Shown: one piece after another, positions 38,193 through 46,674 of the stretch | How the letters are laid out: each line of letters begins with the position of its first letter | How positions within the stretch are numbered: position 1 is the stretch's first letter | Assembly: GCF_005154805.1 (NCBI RefSeq) | Contig: NZ_CP039727.1 | Span: forward strand, 4,151,501 to 4,215,500 | From: Bacillus sp. S3 | GTDB lineage: Bacteria; Bacillota; Bacilli; Bacillales; Cytobacillaceae | DNA: 64,000 nucleotides | Direction of reading: 5' to 3' | Position numbers and translations under genes: made by a program | Notes under the pieces: model-generated | The model's database searches: none | Seen by the model: only the letters and a program-made list of their open reading frames with translations | What the model was told of the DNA's origin: nothing

Positions 38193-39535
38193 TTCATCTC
38201 ACCAGCCCTATCCGCTGCCCGATCAGCTAATTCCTGTTCCACCGGATTGTTACGGAACATCCGCCATAGGACGAATACACTGCCAATACCGAGGATGATG
38301 TAAAGACTTGCAAACAGCCAGAGCATCGTATCCACTTGACCACTTGTTGTGGCAGCATCCTTTGTGCGCATTATCCCTCGCAATACCCATGGCTGGCGCC
38401 CTACTTCATCAAGCCACCATCCCGCTTCAATTGCGATAATTGACAAGGGGCCGCCGAGTACCATCAGCCATCTAAACCATTTTGTTAATATAAACCGCCA
38501 CTCACGCCATGTTCCGACCACATACACCAATGATATAAAAACCATCCACATACCGATCGTCACCATTAAGTCAAACATGTAATGGATATATAGCGGCGGC
38601 TGGTCGGCTTCTTTAAATCGATCTAACCCAATCACTTCCGCATTTGGGCTGCTATGTGCCAAAATGCTAAGTCCATATGGAATTTTCAGCGCATATTTCA
38701 CTTCGCCGTCCTTAAGGACACCGTAGAGAATCAGCGGTGCCCCTTTTTCTGTTTCAAAGTGCCATTCGGCTGCCGCTAATTTTTCCGGCTGATATTCTGC
38801 TAAATACTTTCCGGAAAAGTCGCCGATAATGGCGGTGGCAATCGAAAAAATGAGCCCGAGCTTCATCGTTAAAAAGAGCGCCTTTTTATGGTACAGATGA
38901 TTGGACCCCTTCAACAGTCGAAACGCACCGATGGAAGCAAGGACAAACGCTGAAGTCATGTAGGCTGTGACGACAACATGTGCTACCTTCGTCGGCATCG
39001 CCGGATTAAACATTGCTACGAACGGACTTACATTGACTAGCTCCCCATTGACGAGGTCAAAGCCTTGCGGTGCATTCATAAACGCATTGACAATAGTAAT
39101 AAACACGGCGGAAAAAGAGGCACCCAACGCGACGGGAATCAGCAGCAGCAAGTGCTTTTTCTGATTTTCAAATCGATCCCACGTATATATGTATATTCCC
39201 AAAAAGATTGCTTCAAAGAAGAAGGCGAAGGTTTCCATAAATAATGGCAGGGCAATCGTATTTCCCGCAAGCTCCATAAATCTTGGCCATAGTAGTGAGA
39301 GCTGCAGGCCAATCGCAGTTCCAGTGACCACCCCAACCGCAACGGTAATCACGAACCCCCGTGTCCACCTTCTCGCCAGTAAAATATAATGCTCGTCATT
39401 CTTTTTAATCCCGACCCATTGGGCAATCATGATCATGAGTGGAATGCCGACACCAATGGTTGCATAAATAATATGAAAGGATAAGGTCAATTCGGTTAAA
39501 ACACGGCTGAAAAATACTGTTTCTTCATTTCCCAT
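38189..39535 (-). CDS. cydA: Cytochrome bd oxidase subunit I CydA
   Basis: About 448 residues from MGNEETVFFSRVLTE; the frame stays open upstream but GGAGAG supports this start. The haem-binding His is in LTLSFHIIYATIG (N-terminal helix I), the next helices contain GTAIGLQLSLLWP and METFAFFFEAIFLG, and the conserved PWVLRGIMRTKDAAT region carries the quinol-site signature. The Q-loop is short, as in Bacillus YthA. It catalyses quinol oxidation and oxygen reduction without proton pumping. Confidence 0.94.
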   Translation of the reverse strand: MGNEETVFFSRVLTELTLSFHIIYATIGVGIPLMIMIAQWVGIKKNDEHYILLARRWTRGFVITVAVGVVTGTAIGLQLSLLWPRFMELAGNTIALPLFMETFAFFFEAIFLGIYIYTWDRFENQKKHLLLLIPVALGASFSAVFITIVNAFMNAPQGFDLVNGELVNVSPFVAMFNPAMPTKVAHVVVTAYMTSAFVLASIGAFRLLKGSNHLYHKKALFLTMKLGLIFSIATAIIGDFSGKYLAEYQPEKLAAAEWHFETEKGAPLILYGVLKDGEVKYALKIPYGLSILAHSSPNAEVIGLDRFKEADQPPLYIHYMFDLMVTIGMWMVFISLVYVVGTWREWRFILTKWFRWLMVLGGPLSIIAIEAGWWLDEVGRQPWVLRGIMRTKDAATTSGQVDTMLWLFASLYIILGIGSVFVLWRMFRNNPVEQELADRAADRAGEMK

Positions 39536-39552
39536 TTGCTGTCTCTCCAATC

Positions 39553-39648
39553 TTAGCCCGAAACGATCCGTCCAACGATCGCCAGCCCTAAAATGGCCGC
39601 TACCATAAAGGTCAGCCAAATCAACTTCCGTTCTTGTTTTTTATAAAT
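39553..39648 (-). CDS. Possible 31-residue membrane peptide upstream of cydA with an ATT start
   Basis: A strong site (AAGGGGG) lies 7 bp before an ATT codon that opens a frame reading YKKQERKLIWLTFMVAAILG and ending IVGRIVSG. It has a positive N-terminus and one membrane helix and ends 18 bp before cydA. No ATG, GTG or TTG fits that site. ATT starts are rare (known for infC), so it may instead be a leader remnant or involve another start such as GTG 11 codons upstream. Function unknown; a role with the oxidase is only positional inference. Confidence 0.35.
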   Translation of the reverse strand: MYKKQERKLIWLTFMVAAILGLAIVGRIVSG

Positions 39649-39701
39649 AGGAATTCCCCCTTATACTCAGATTGAAACACTCCGTTATACTATACCCAAA
39701 T

Positions 39702-40343
39702 TCATTTGGTAATATATTTAACTGCATAAGAGGCAAGCTGTACCCTGTTTTCAAGACCGAGCTTTTCCAGCAGATTTTTAATATGATTTTTTACTGTATT
39801 CTCAGCGATAAACAGATTCTCGGCAATCTGCTTATTGGTTCGCCCCTCTGAAACTAAGAGAAGGATTTCTTTCTCTCTCGGAGTCAATGAACTGATTGCC
39901 GGAGTATTCTGCAAATCGCGCTCCCGAAATTGATAGAGCAATTTTCCAGCCAAATCCCTTGTAGCCTCGTTTGACCCATCAACAATAGAATGAAGGTACT
40001 GGAGCCAATCATCGGGATCCATACTTTTTAATAAATAGCCCTGTGCCCCATACTGAATACTGGTAAATAAATCTCCGACATTATCGGATACACTTAAGAT
40101 AATCACTTTGATAAACGGATATTTCTCTTTGATGATTTTCGTTGCCGCTAAACCATCTAAAACTGGCATTTCAATATCAATTAATAAGATGTCGGGAAGA
40201 TGTTCACCGCACAGCTCGATCGCTTCCTTGCCATTCTTCGCTTGACCGGCAATGGTAAACAGCGGATCTTCTTCCAGAATGGCCATAATTGCCTGTCTTG
40301 CATGGGGGTGGTCGTCAGCAATCAAAACCCGATAAGGAACCAT
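39702..40343 (-). CDS. NarL/LuxR-type response regulator
   Basis: About 213 residues. The receiver domain has the acidic pair ADDH near residue 10, the phospho-acceptor in LLIDIEMPVLDG, and K in YLLKSM. The C-terminal LuxR helix-turn-helix (LTPREKEILLLVSEGRTNKQIAENLFIAENTVKNHI, described in two parts: residues about 145-180) is intact. Its start overlaps the kinase stop (TGATG). It lies directly upstream of cydA in the same direction, so it might control or be cotranscribed with the oxidase genes. Confidence 0.93.
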   Translation of the reverse strand: MVPYRVLIADDHPHARQAIMAILEEDPLFTIAGQAKNGKEAIELCGEHLPDILLIDIEMPVLDGLAATKIIKEKYPFIKVIILSVSDNVGDLFTSIQYGAQGYLLKSMDPDDWLQYLHSIVDGSNEATRDLAGKLLYQFRERDLQNTPAISSLTPREKEILLLVSEGRTNKQIAENLFIAENTVKNHIKNLLEKLGLENRVQLASYAVKYITK

Positions 40344-41140
40344 CAACTATCGCTCCCTTTTACCATTATTTTTGTCCCATGATTCTTTTCAGAGACGATT
40401 TCAAGCACCGCGTCGATTTTTTCAGCTCGCTCATTTAACATGATAAGACCATATTGGTTCAGACCGCGTTCATTTTTCATAAACCCCTTGCCATCGTCTG
40501 AAATATTCATTTCCCATCCATTAGGGATGGGCTGCAGAAGTAAACGGGCCGATTGAGCCCCGGAGTGCTTTCGGATGTTCGTAAATGCCTCCTGGATTAT
40601 GCCGAACAGCTGCACCTCTTCAGATGGGCTAAAATAGCCTTCCGTGATCTGTATGGTAACCTTTGTTTCAATCCCGGAGACGGTACTCCAATCATTCAGC
40701 CAATTCTCCACCCGTTTCGAAAAAGAAACGGCCTCAAGCGGGTTCACGCGCAGGTTATAAATCGCCTGCCTGAGGTTGGCATCAATGGAATTGACGAGCC
40801 CGCTCGCTTCATTAATTTTTCCCTTTTTTAAATTTACCTTTAGTAAAAATAAAGTCTGGGCAATGTTATCATGTAATTCTTTTGCCAGCCGTTCTCTTTC
40901 TTCATAAACGGCGCGCATTTCCCGTTCTGTGGTGAGGCGGTGATTTTTTTCCTCAATCATCTTAAACATCCAGGTGGTAAATACATAGGAAACGGCCCAT
41001 GTTAACAGGATAATCACGTAATTTCCTGCTTCCATCGACAGATTATGCAGTAACCCCGTATTATGCCGGATAAGCTCAAAGCCCCCTATCAACAAGGGTG
41101 GGATTAAAATCGCAATAATTTTCAACGTTCGGTATGACAT
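40343..41140 (-). CDS. HisKA_3 sensor histidine kinase
   Basis: About 265 residues. Two N-terminal membrane helices (IIAILIPPLLIGGFELI and VIILLTWAVSYVFTTWMF) with almost no external loop precede the HisKA_3 box RLAKELHDNIAQTLFLL (phospho-His in ELHD) and an HATPase domain (NIRKHSGA, DDGKGF). The lack of an extracellular sensor makes it an intramembrane-sensing type kinase, like LiaS/DesK. It pairs with the NarL-type regulator. The start at MSYRTLKII is preceded by GAGGGGCGG. Confidence 0.93.
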   Translation of the reverse strand: MSYRTLKIIAILIPPLLIGGFELIRHNTGLLHNLSMEAGNYVIILLTWAVSYVFTTWMFKMIEEKNHRLTTEREMRAVYEERERLAKELHDNIAQTLFLLKVNLKKGKINEASGLVNSIDANLRQAIYNLRVNPLEAVSFSKRVENWLNDWSTVSGIETKVTIQITEGYFSPSEEVQLFGIIQEAFTNIRKHSGAQSARLLLQPIPNGWEMNISDDGKGFMKNERGLNQYGLIMLNERAEKIDAVLEIVSEKNHGTKIMVKGSDS

Positions 41141-41192
41141 TCTGACCGCCCCTCTATTTCCTTCTATCTCCATTAAAGCATATACGTCCCGA

Positions 41193-41894
41193 TTATACTT
41201 CTTTTTGACGATAGCGGCTGAGCAGTTTTACCATAAATGGTTTCGATTCTGTGTCGTTATTTTTCAGTACTTCAATCATTCTTCCATTTTCCATGAAGAT
41301 GACTCGGTCAGCCACTTCAGCTGCCACATCCATCATATGGGTTGAAAAGATAATCGTCGTGCCGCTCTGCTTTATTTTTTTCAGGAATCCTATAAATACA
41401 TCAATCCAATAGGGATCAAGGCCATTTGTCGGTTCATCGAGAATTAGCACAGTTGGGTTTGCCAGCCATGCCTGGCCAAATAACAGCCGCTGGCGCATCC
41501 CCTTTGACAGGTGTTTCACCATTTCATCTTTTTTTGCCGCTAACCCTAGGAGGTGGATCACATCCTCCACCCGGGCTGGCGCTGTCTTTCGGAATATTCC
41601 ATAAAAAGTTAAAAACTCTTTGACCGTTAGTGTTTCTTGCGCAAAAAATTCATCCGGCATGTAACCGATTAACGAAACATATTGCTGTCTATTTTGCTTG
41701 ATATCGACTTGATTGATCGTAACCGTGCCATCGTTAGGTGCAGAAATACCGGCAATAATATTCAGCAGTGTGCTCTTTCCAGCACCGTTTCCACCGCAAA
41801 GAACGATGCACTCACCATCCGCTGCTGTTAATGATAAGGGGTAAAGCGCCGTCTTATGTTTAAATACCTTGGAAACATTTTTTATTTCAATCAT
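41193..41894 (-). CDS. nosF: NosF-like ABC transporter ATPase
   Basis: 233 residues, intact: Walker A CGGNGAGKST, signature LSKGMRQR, Walker B VLILDEPTNGLDP, H-loop STHMMD. It overlaps the 3' end of a truncated nosY-like gene by 4 bp, and a truncated nosD precedes that, so this is the remaining intact ATPase of a NosDFY-type system that supports copper-site maturation of nitrous oxide reductase. Its membrane partner is broken here, so it may no longer function unless it uses another permease. Confidence 0.82.
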   Translation of the reverse strand: MIEIKNVSKVFKHKTALYPLSLTAADGECIVLCGGNGAGKSTLLNIIAGISAPNDGTVTINQVDIKQNRQQYVSLIGYMPDEFFAQETLTVKEFLTFYGIFRKTAPARVEDVIHLLGLAAKKDEMVKHLSKGMRQRLLFGQAWLANPTVLILDEPTNGLDPYWIDVFIGFLKKIKQSGTTIIFSTHMMDVAAEVADRVIFMENGRMIEVLKNNDTESKPFMVKLLSRYRQKEV

Positions 41895-42225
41895 AGAAAT
41901 CTCCTTTTTTTTAGGAACAGGATCGCGGGGGTGAGCACAATCAGCAGGTAGGCCATCATGTAGCCAATTAGGATGCCCCAGCCTGCAGCTGATTGGAAAA
42001 GGTGAACAACCGCATCATATGACGCACCAAAGATTGCGCCGCTATCCCATTGAATGATTAAAAAAATTCGCAAAAACTCTGCAGGATTTACGACCATCGC
42101 CAGTTTCATTAATGGGTCAACCATCGAATAAGGAACGAGACCCAAAATCGCAATTAAAGCGGTTGGCCAAATCATAATCAGGAAGAACCAGACGGCAACA
42201 GCAGCCATTAATGCCTTCCACGATG
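41891..42225 (-). pseudogene. nosY: nosY-like ABC permease, 3' fragment only
   Basis: Only the last 105-110 residues remain (from about WKALMAAVAVWFF), containing two to three membrane helices (PTALIAILGLVPYS, YMMAYLLIVLTPAILFL) and the typical C-terminal KKRRFL. NosY is usually about 270 residues. The 5' part is missing and the frame opens inside the nosD remnant. An ATG at 42208 with GGAAGG 5 bp upstream could still allow translation of the fragment. The junction with nosD is near 42215-42225. Confidence 0.78.
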
Positions 42226-42827
42226 GTAATATTGTCGGAAAACATCACATGCAGCCCATACCGCGAATTGCTGATGGTGTTGCCGCTAAAGGTGTTATTG
42301 CTGCTATTCTCCATATAAAAACCATCTTGGACATGCTCGACCTTGATTTCTTCAAACGTATTATGATGGGAATCCCACAGTTCAAACCCATTCTCCTTGC
42401 CGACGCCTGCCAGTCTAAGATTTCGGAAACTCGTTTTTTCCACATTTTCGAGGTAAATTCCGGATTTCCAGATTTTCAAAGTTAGATCTTCAAGGTGATG
42501 ATTCTTTCCGCTCATTTTAATCACTGCCGCGCTCTTATCTTTTTTACAGCTTATTATCTGAATCCCTTTTACTGTCACACTATTCCCCTTGATGGTAATA
42601 GCTGGTTTAGAATTGCAGGCTTTGAGAATCGTTCCTTTTTCAGCCTCTATTACGATTGGCTTTTTTAAAACAATCGGTTCTTGATAGATACCGGCCGCTA
42701 TTGTTAGTATGCCGCCTGCTGGAACCGCATTGATTTGTGATTGAAGGGATCCGTCTGCGGATGTCTCCTTTCCCCCAACGAAACTAATGATCCCCACCAA
42801 TAAAATCAGCTTCAGTAAACCTTTCAT
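42117..42827 (-). pseudogene. nosD: nosD-like copper-processing protein, truncated and fused out of frame to nosY
   Basis: A signal peptide (LLKLILLVGIISFVGG) and beta-helix repeats (ITIKGNSVTVKGIQIISC, NTFSGNTISNSRYGLHVMFS) fit the N-terminal half of NosD, a periplasmic/extracytoplasmic right-handed beta-helix protein. After about residue 204 (DNITIV) the sequence switches to nosY DNA read in the wrong frame (GINGCCCRLVLPDYDL), adding about 32 unrelated residues. A single deletion of roughly 1 kb joining nosD to nosY explains both fragments. Confidence 0.8.
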
Positions 42828-43013
42828 ATTCTTAATTCCTTCCTGCGAACCTTAAAGATTACTTCATGGTCAAATAAACCCTTTTCATGAGTTGAAATCT
42901 GTAACAAGTTTAAAGTAAACGATTCGGCGGGTATTTCCTATGACTCAGAGGGGCTATTTTTTCGTTCATATTTGAAATTTTTTTGGCAGGAACCTTTTCG
43001 CGGAATGGCAGCA

Positions 43014-43056
43014 TAGAAAAAAGGGGAGCTGGTTTGTTAACCCATTCTCCCCCATT
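43014..43056 (-). terminator. Terminator of the ctaG-like gene
   Basis: GGGGGAG...GGTT-AACA-AACC...CTCCCC stem then TTTTTT on the minus strand, overlapping the stop region. Confidence 0.8.
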
Positions 43057-43819
43057 CATACACTCGAGCTTTTTTTCCGGTACGTACTGCTATATATAAC
43101 GCAAATTTATGCATAAGGATCATAAGAATTCCGGCCATCATTTGGTCTAAACCCGTATTGAACGGAGGTGGAAGGATATGGAGAGAACTTAACGTCAAGG
43201 GGGAAATGCACAGATTACTAGTCATTTGCGCAAGGAAAGGATTATTCAATCCGCCAATCAGGCCGGTTATGATGAATAGAATGCAAGCAGGCATTAATAA
43301 CAGGCCGCTTAATACCGCAAATCGTTTATTCTGGTCCATAACAATTGGACGCCACATACTAAATGACAACGAAAATAGCACGACTAGATATCCATTATGA
43401 ACAAGCGAATGTTTTAAGAGAAATGATAACATTACCGGCAAATGATACATCAAGAAGAGGAGGGAAAATGAGTACAAGGCAGCCAATGGAGGCAGGAACA
43501 GTTTATTTATTCCTTTCATTATTTGTAGGAAGGATTCGGGAACTCCTATTAAAAGTAGTGGCGGGATCATGAAGTATAAAATACTCATTTGTATCATGTG
43601 AAAACTGAATGATAAATGGCTGAGAGAAGATAAAGGGCTGCCAATGGTTACGTATAATAGGGTTAGGCTGAGGAAGAAAAGCAGGGGCTTTTGATGATAG
43701 ATTTTTATATTCGTATAAAATGTGACGAAGCAGCCGTAGATGATAGCGATACAAATGAGCCCCGTTAATAATGGGATATTCCACACCAATTGACCCTCTA
43801 GCCATACAACAAAGAACAT
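43037..43819 (-). CDS. ctaG: CtaG-family (cytochrome c oxidase assembly factor) membrane protein
   Basis: 260 residues with about seven membrane helices. The pattern SPLSSLSHLSFSFHMIQM, MIPPLLLIGVPE and the helix-internal histidines match caa3_CtaG proteins, which help metallate the copper site of cytochrome c oxidase. It stands alone beside the nos remnant. It could be part of the same copper-related cluster or an independent paralogue of the ctaG normally found with ctaCDEF. Confidence 0.85.
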   Translation of the reverse strand: MFFVVWLEGQLVWNIPLLTGLICIAIIYGCFVTFYTNIKIYHQKPLLFFLSLTLLYVTIGSPLSSLSHLSFSFHMIQMSILYFMIPPLLLIGVPESFLQIMKGINKLFLPPLAALYSFSLLFLMYHLPVMLSFLLKHSLVHNGYLVVLFSLSFSMWRPIVMDQNKRFAVLSGLLLMPACILFIITGLIGGLNNPFLAQMTSNLCISPLTLSSLHILPPPFNTGLDQMMAGILMILMHKFALYIAVRTGKKARVYEWGRMG

Positions 43820-43980
43820 GGATAGCCATTCCCCCTTTACGGCCGATTCACTAACCTTAGATTATATGTCAGAATAAGTGATTTATGACCAAAAACGGGA
43901 ATGGACAGAAATAATACCCCCTAAAGAAAATTGCAAAAACCCCCTCTTTTCATTATAGAATGAGTGCATTTAGTGCAAAT

Positions 43981-43993
43981 GGTGTCAGGCACC
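43981..43993. repeat. GGTGTCAGGCACC repeat copy supplying a stop codon
   Basis: The TCA inside the motif (43985-43987) is the TGA stop of the DedA-PAP2 gene; the last two codons (Gly-Ala) also come from the repeat. Extended arms ATGGTG/CACCAT surround it. Confidence 0.88.
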
Positions 43994-45295
43994 ATGCTTC
44001 GGCAGGGGGTCCATGGTTCTTAAGATCCGCAGAATTTCGAGGAGAAGGATGTTGATTCCCAGCCAGACTGCGCCGAAGACGTAGCCTGCGGCAACGTCGC
44101 TTGGAAGTTCGATTTGAAAATACAATCGGCTGATGGCGATTAGAACGAATAAAGCCAAAGCTGCTATTGGAACAAAAGTATGAACCCACACCCTTCTCGA
44201 ATGGCGAACAAAGAGAAAGACAGCAAAACCGTAAATCACAATCGTCATTAGCAGTTGTTCGCTCGGAAAAGAATAAAACAGCTGCTCCATGAGTGTTTGC
44301 TTAACAGGTGAAAGTTTGTGAAAAATCCTCCGTAAACTTTCCTCATAGAGTTCGCCGCCGCCCACCGTCAGACCGAAAGACAAACATTCAAGCAGCTTAT
44401 CCCTGCCTTTCCATGCAATCCAAAACAGCGAAAGAATAATAATCACGATTTGAATCTGCCTAGAGCCCATGAATGAAAAAACCTGCATAATGCCGGCCCA
44501 ATTTTTATTAAACGTTAATGGCACTAACATTCCGACAATTTCATTAAAGTCTGAGAATTCTCCTGCAAGAAAATCTTGGATCATCCCTATCATTAAGACG
44601 ATTAGGCCTATGGTTAGTGCCATCGTAATCGCTAAAAGAAGTCCAACCCGTTTTCGTGAATGGAATAACTTCATCGTGAAATTCAATCCGCTTACTGCCG
44701 CATCTTTCAATTCCACTCGGAACTTTTTAACAATCAAGTAAGCAATGATCAATATCGCAGCAATGATTCCCGCGATAATGAGGTATTTTTTAATCGAACT
44801 GTGAAACTGTTCCCACTGGGGACCTAAAATTTTGCCAAGCGTGATAAATACCGTCACCCATATAAATGCACCACTATAGGCAAACAGCGCAAACGTCCGA
44901 AACGGAAGCCTTGTTATCCCTGAAAAATATCCAGTTATGTGTCGGACACCGGGGATAAAATACGCGATAATCAGCAATTTATTGCCATGCTTGCTAAACC
45001 ATTGTGAGGTTTTTTCAATCCGATCTGGACCGAGATGTAGTCGGTGACCGTGTTTTTCAAAAAATGGCGTACCTAATTTTAATCCAATCCAGTAGGAAAT
45101 AGTCATCCCCAAACAGGCTCCGATACCCGCGGTCAAAATACTTAAGACCCAATTTAAATGACCTTGAAAAACTAAAAAACCACTATAACCCATAAGGACT
45201 TCTCCAGGTAATGGGAGAGCCAGTAATTCAAGTAATAATGCTGCAAAAAGGACAATATATCCAAACTGATCAATGTAAGCTGTCAGATTACCCAA
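43985..45295 (-). CDS. DedA-PAP2 fusion membrane protein with degenerate phosphatase site
   Basis: 436 residues. Residues about 1-200 are a DedA/VTT domain (LELLALPLPGEVLMG, GYFSGITRLPFRTF), the family of undecaprenyl-phosphate and other lipid flippases. Residues about 215-436 are a PAP2-like six-helix domain, but the catalytic motifs are altered: PSEQ where PSGH is expected, and SRLYFQIELPSD where the second catalytic His should stand (Glu instead). The KX6RP motif is also not recognisable. It is probably a lipid-binding rather than hydrolytic module. It is last in the envelope cluster. Confidence 0.87.
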   Translation of the reverse strand: MGNLTAYIDQFGYIVLFAALLLELLALPLPGEVLMGYSGFLVFQGHLNWVLSILTAGIGACLGMTISYWIGLKLGTPFFEKHGHRLHLGPDRIEKTSQWFSKHGNKLLIIAYFIPGVRHITGYFSGITRLPFRTFALFAYSGAFIWVTVFITLGKILGPQWEQFHSSIKKYLIIAGIIAAILIIAYLIVKKFRVELKDAAVSGLNFTMKLFHSRKRVGLLLAITMALTIGLIVLMIGMIQDFLAGEFSDFNEIVGMLVPLTFNKNWAGIMQVFSFMGSRQIQIVIIILSLFWIAWKGRDKLLECLSFGLTVGGGELYEESLRRIFHKLSPVKQTLMEQLFYSFPSEQLLMTIVIYGFAVFLFVRHSRRVWVHTFVPIAALALFVLIAISRLYFQIELPSDVAAGYVFGAVWLGINILLLEILRILRTMDPLPKHGA

Positions 45296-45319
45296 GATTA
45301 GTCCTCCTTTTTGTTCCTA

Positions 45320-46498
45320 TTATGCCCTAGCACTATGAAAAAATTTGGACTGGATTACGAATCTGGACGTCACGCTTTTACTTGGTTGGAAAAGAACTTC
45401 CTTGATTAAATCGACCATATCTTCCTTGGCTTTCAGCTCTATTCCCTTTTGATAGGAATCAATCGCCTGCTCCCAGCGATTCATTTTGTCGTCATCCTTT
45501 AACACTGTTATCAACTGCTTTTCTATGGATGCGTTTTGGTCAAGTTTAAATACCAGCTTTTGATCTGTTAAATAGCGTAAATTCACTTTTTCCTGACCTG
45601 GCAGCATTGTATGCACAAAAATGGGGAGTCTCTTTTGTAAGGCTTCACTAATTGTGACGCCGCCGGGTTTTGTCATGATAGCATCAACCGCTTCATAGAG
45701 CGTGTCCATATCTGACCTTGATGATAGGTAGGGCAATGGTTTAATGTGCTTAATATTCCAGGAAAGGATTTCTTCATACAGCTTTCGGTTCTTTCCGCAA
45801 AGAACGATATAATCCACTTCAGTAGACTGTTTTAACTCAGCTGTGAACTTTACAATTCCGCTTAAACCACTATTCCCTCCTGCTATTAAAATTTTTGGCC
45901 GTCCATTATTCGTTTTACGAATAGCTGCATTCCTGGTAATTTCTTTATGGACAGGAATACCTGTGACAATCATCTGCTGTTTTGGAATGTGATCCTTCTC
46001 AAATAACGTTTCTTTCACCTGCTGACTTGGAAGAAAATGAAGGTCAATTCCATCCTTTCCCCAAACATTATTAACAAAGAAGTCCGTATACACATTGATA
46101 ATTGGGATGTTGCATTTCCCCTTCCTCTTTAATTTGCTAAGAAGATAAGAAGGGAATCCATGCGTACAAACAAGTAAATCCGGTTTTTCCTCTGCCAGCA
46201 ATTGTTCCATTTTCTTCAAAAAGAATGGTTGGTACCATTTAAATGTGTGTTCTTTAGCTGCTGGCATGTAAAAAAAGCTTTTGTAAGCAAGATTGTACGT
46301 TTCCGGTGCGTAGCGGATCCAATTTAAATAGCCTTTGGTAATCATTTTTTCAAGTGATTTATTGGAATAGCTTAGTAAGTCGACTTTTTTAACCATAATA
46401 TCGTCGGTATGATTTTTCAACAGGTCCATTAAGGCCTCAGCAACCTGGTGATGGCCTGACTGCATTTGTAAGAGTGGTAAAAACAAAATCTTTTTCAT
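45320..46498 (-). CDS. MGDG-synthase-type glycosyltransferase (UgtP/YkoN-like)
   Basis: About 392 residues, GT28 family. The N-terminal MGDG synthase domain begins with a glycine-poor loop (LPLLQMQSGHHQVAEAL) typical of diacylglycerol glucosyltransferases; the C-terminal half has ILIAGGNSG and the nucleotide-binding MTKPGGVTISEAL. It would add sugar to diacylglycerol or a related lipid. The start at MKKILFLPL is preceded by AGGAG. It lies between a DedA gene and the DedA-PAP2 gene, suggesting a lipid-linked function. Confidence 0.85.
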   Translation of the reverse strand: MKKILFLPLLQMQSGHHQVAEALMDLLKNHTDDIMVKKVDLLSYSNKSLEKMITKGYLNWIRYAPETYNLAYKSFFYMPAAKEHTFKWYQPFFLKKMEQLLAEEKPDLLVCTHGFPSYLLSKLKRKGKCNIPIINVYTDFFVNNVWGKDGIDLHFLPSQQVKETLFEKDHIPKQQMIVTGIPVHKEITRNAAIRKTNNGRPKILIAGGNSGLSGIVKFTAELKQSTEVDYIVLCGKNRKLYEEILSWNIKHIKPLPYLSSRSDMDTLYEAVDAIMTKPGGVTISEALQKRLPIFVHTMLPGQEKVNLRYLTDQKLVFKLDQNASIEKQLITVLKDDDKMNRWEQAIDSYQKGIELKAKEDMVDLIKEVLFQPSKSVTSRFVIQSKFFHSARA

Positions 46499-46637
46499 TT
46501 GTTCCATCTCCTGTTCATTTAGAAATCGTTCATTGAAAAGGGATGCTGTCTGCTTTCCATTTCAAATGTATCACTGATTCCCTGAAAAACGCGGTTTTTA
46601 AGAAATTTTTAATCATACCTTCAGTGTTTTTTCAGTA

Positions 46638-46672
46638 AAATAAAAAACCCGATGTATCACGTTTCGGGTTTT
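46638..46672 (-). terminator. Terminator after the DedA gene
   Basis: AAACCCGA...TCGGGTTT stem and TTTATTTT on the minus strand. It separates the regulator-deacetylase-DedA unit from the glycosyltransferase-DedA-PAP2 pair. Confidence 0.8.
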
Positions 46673-46674
46673 GA

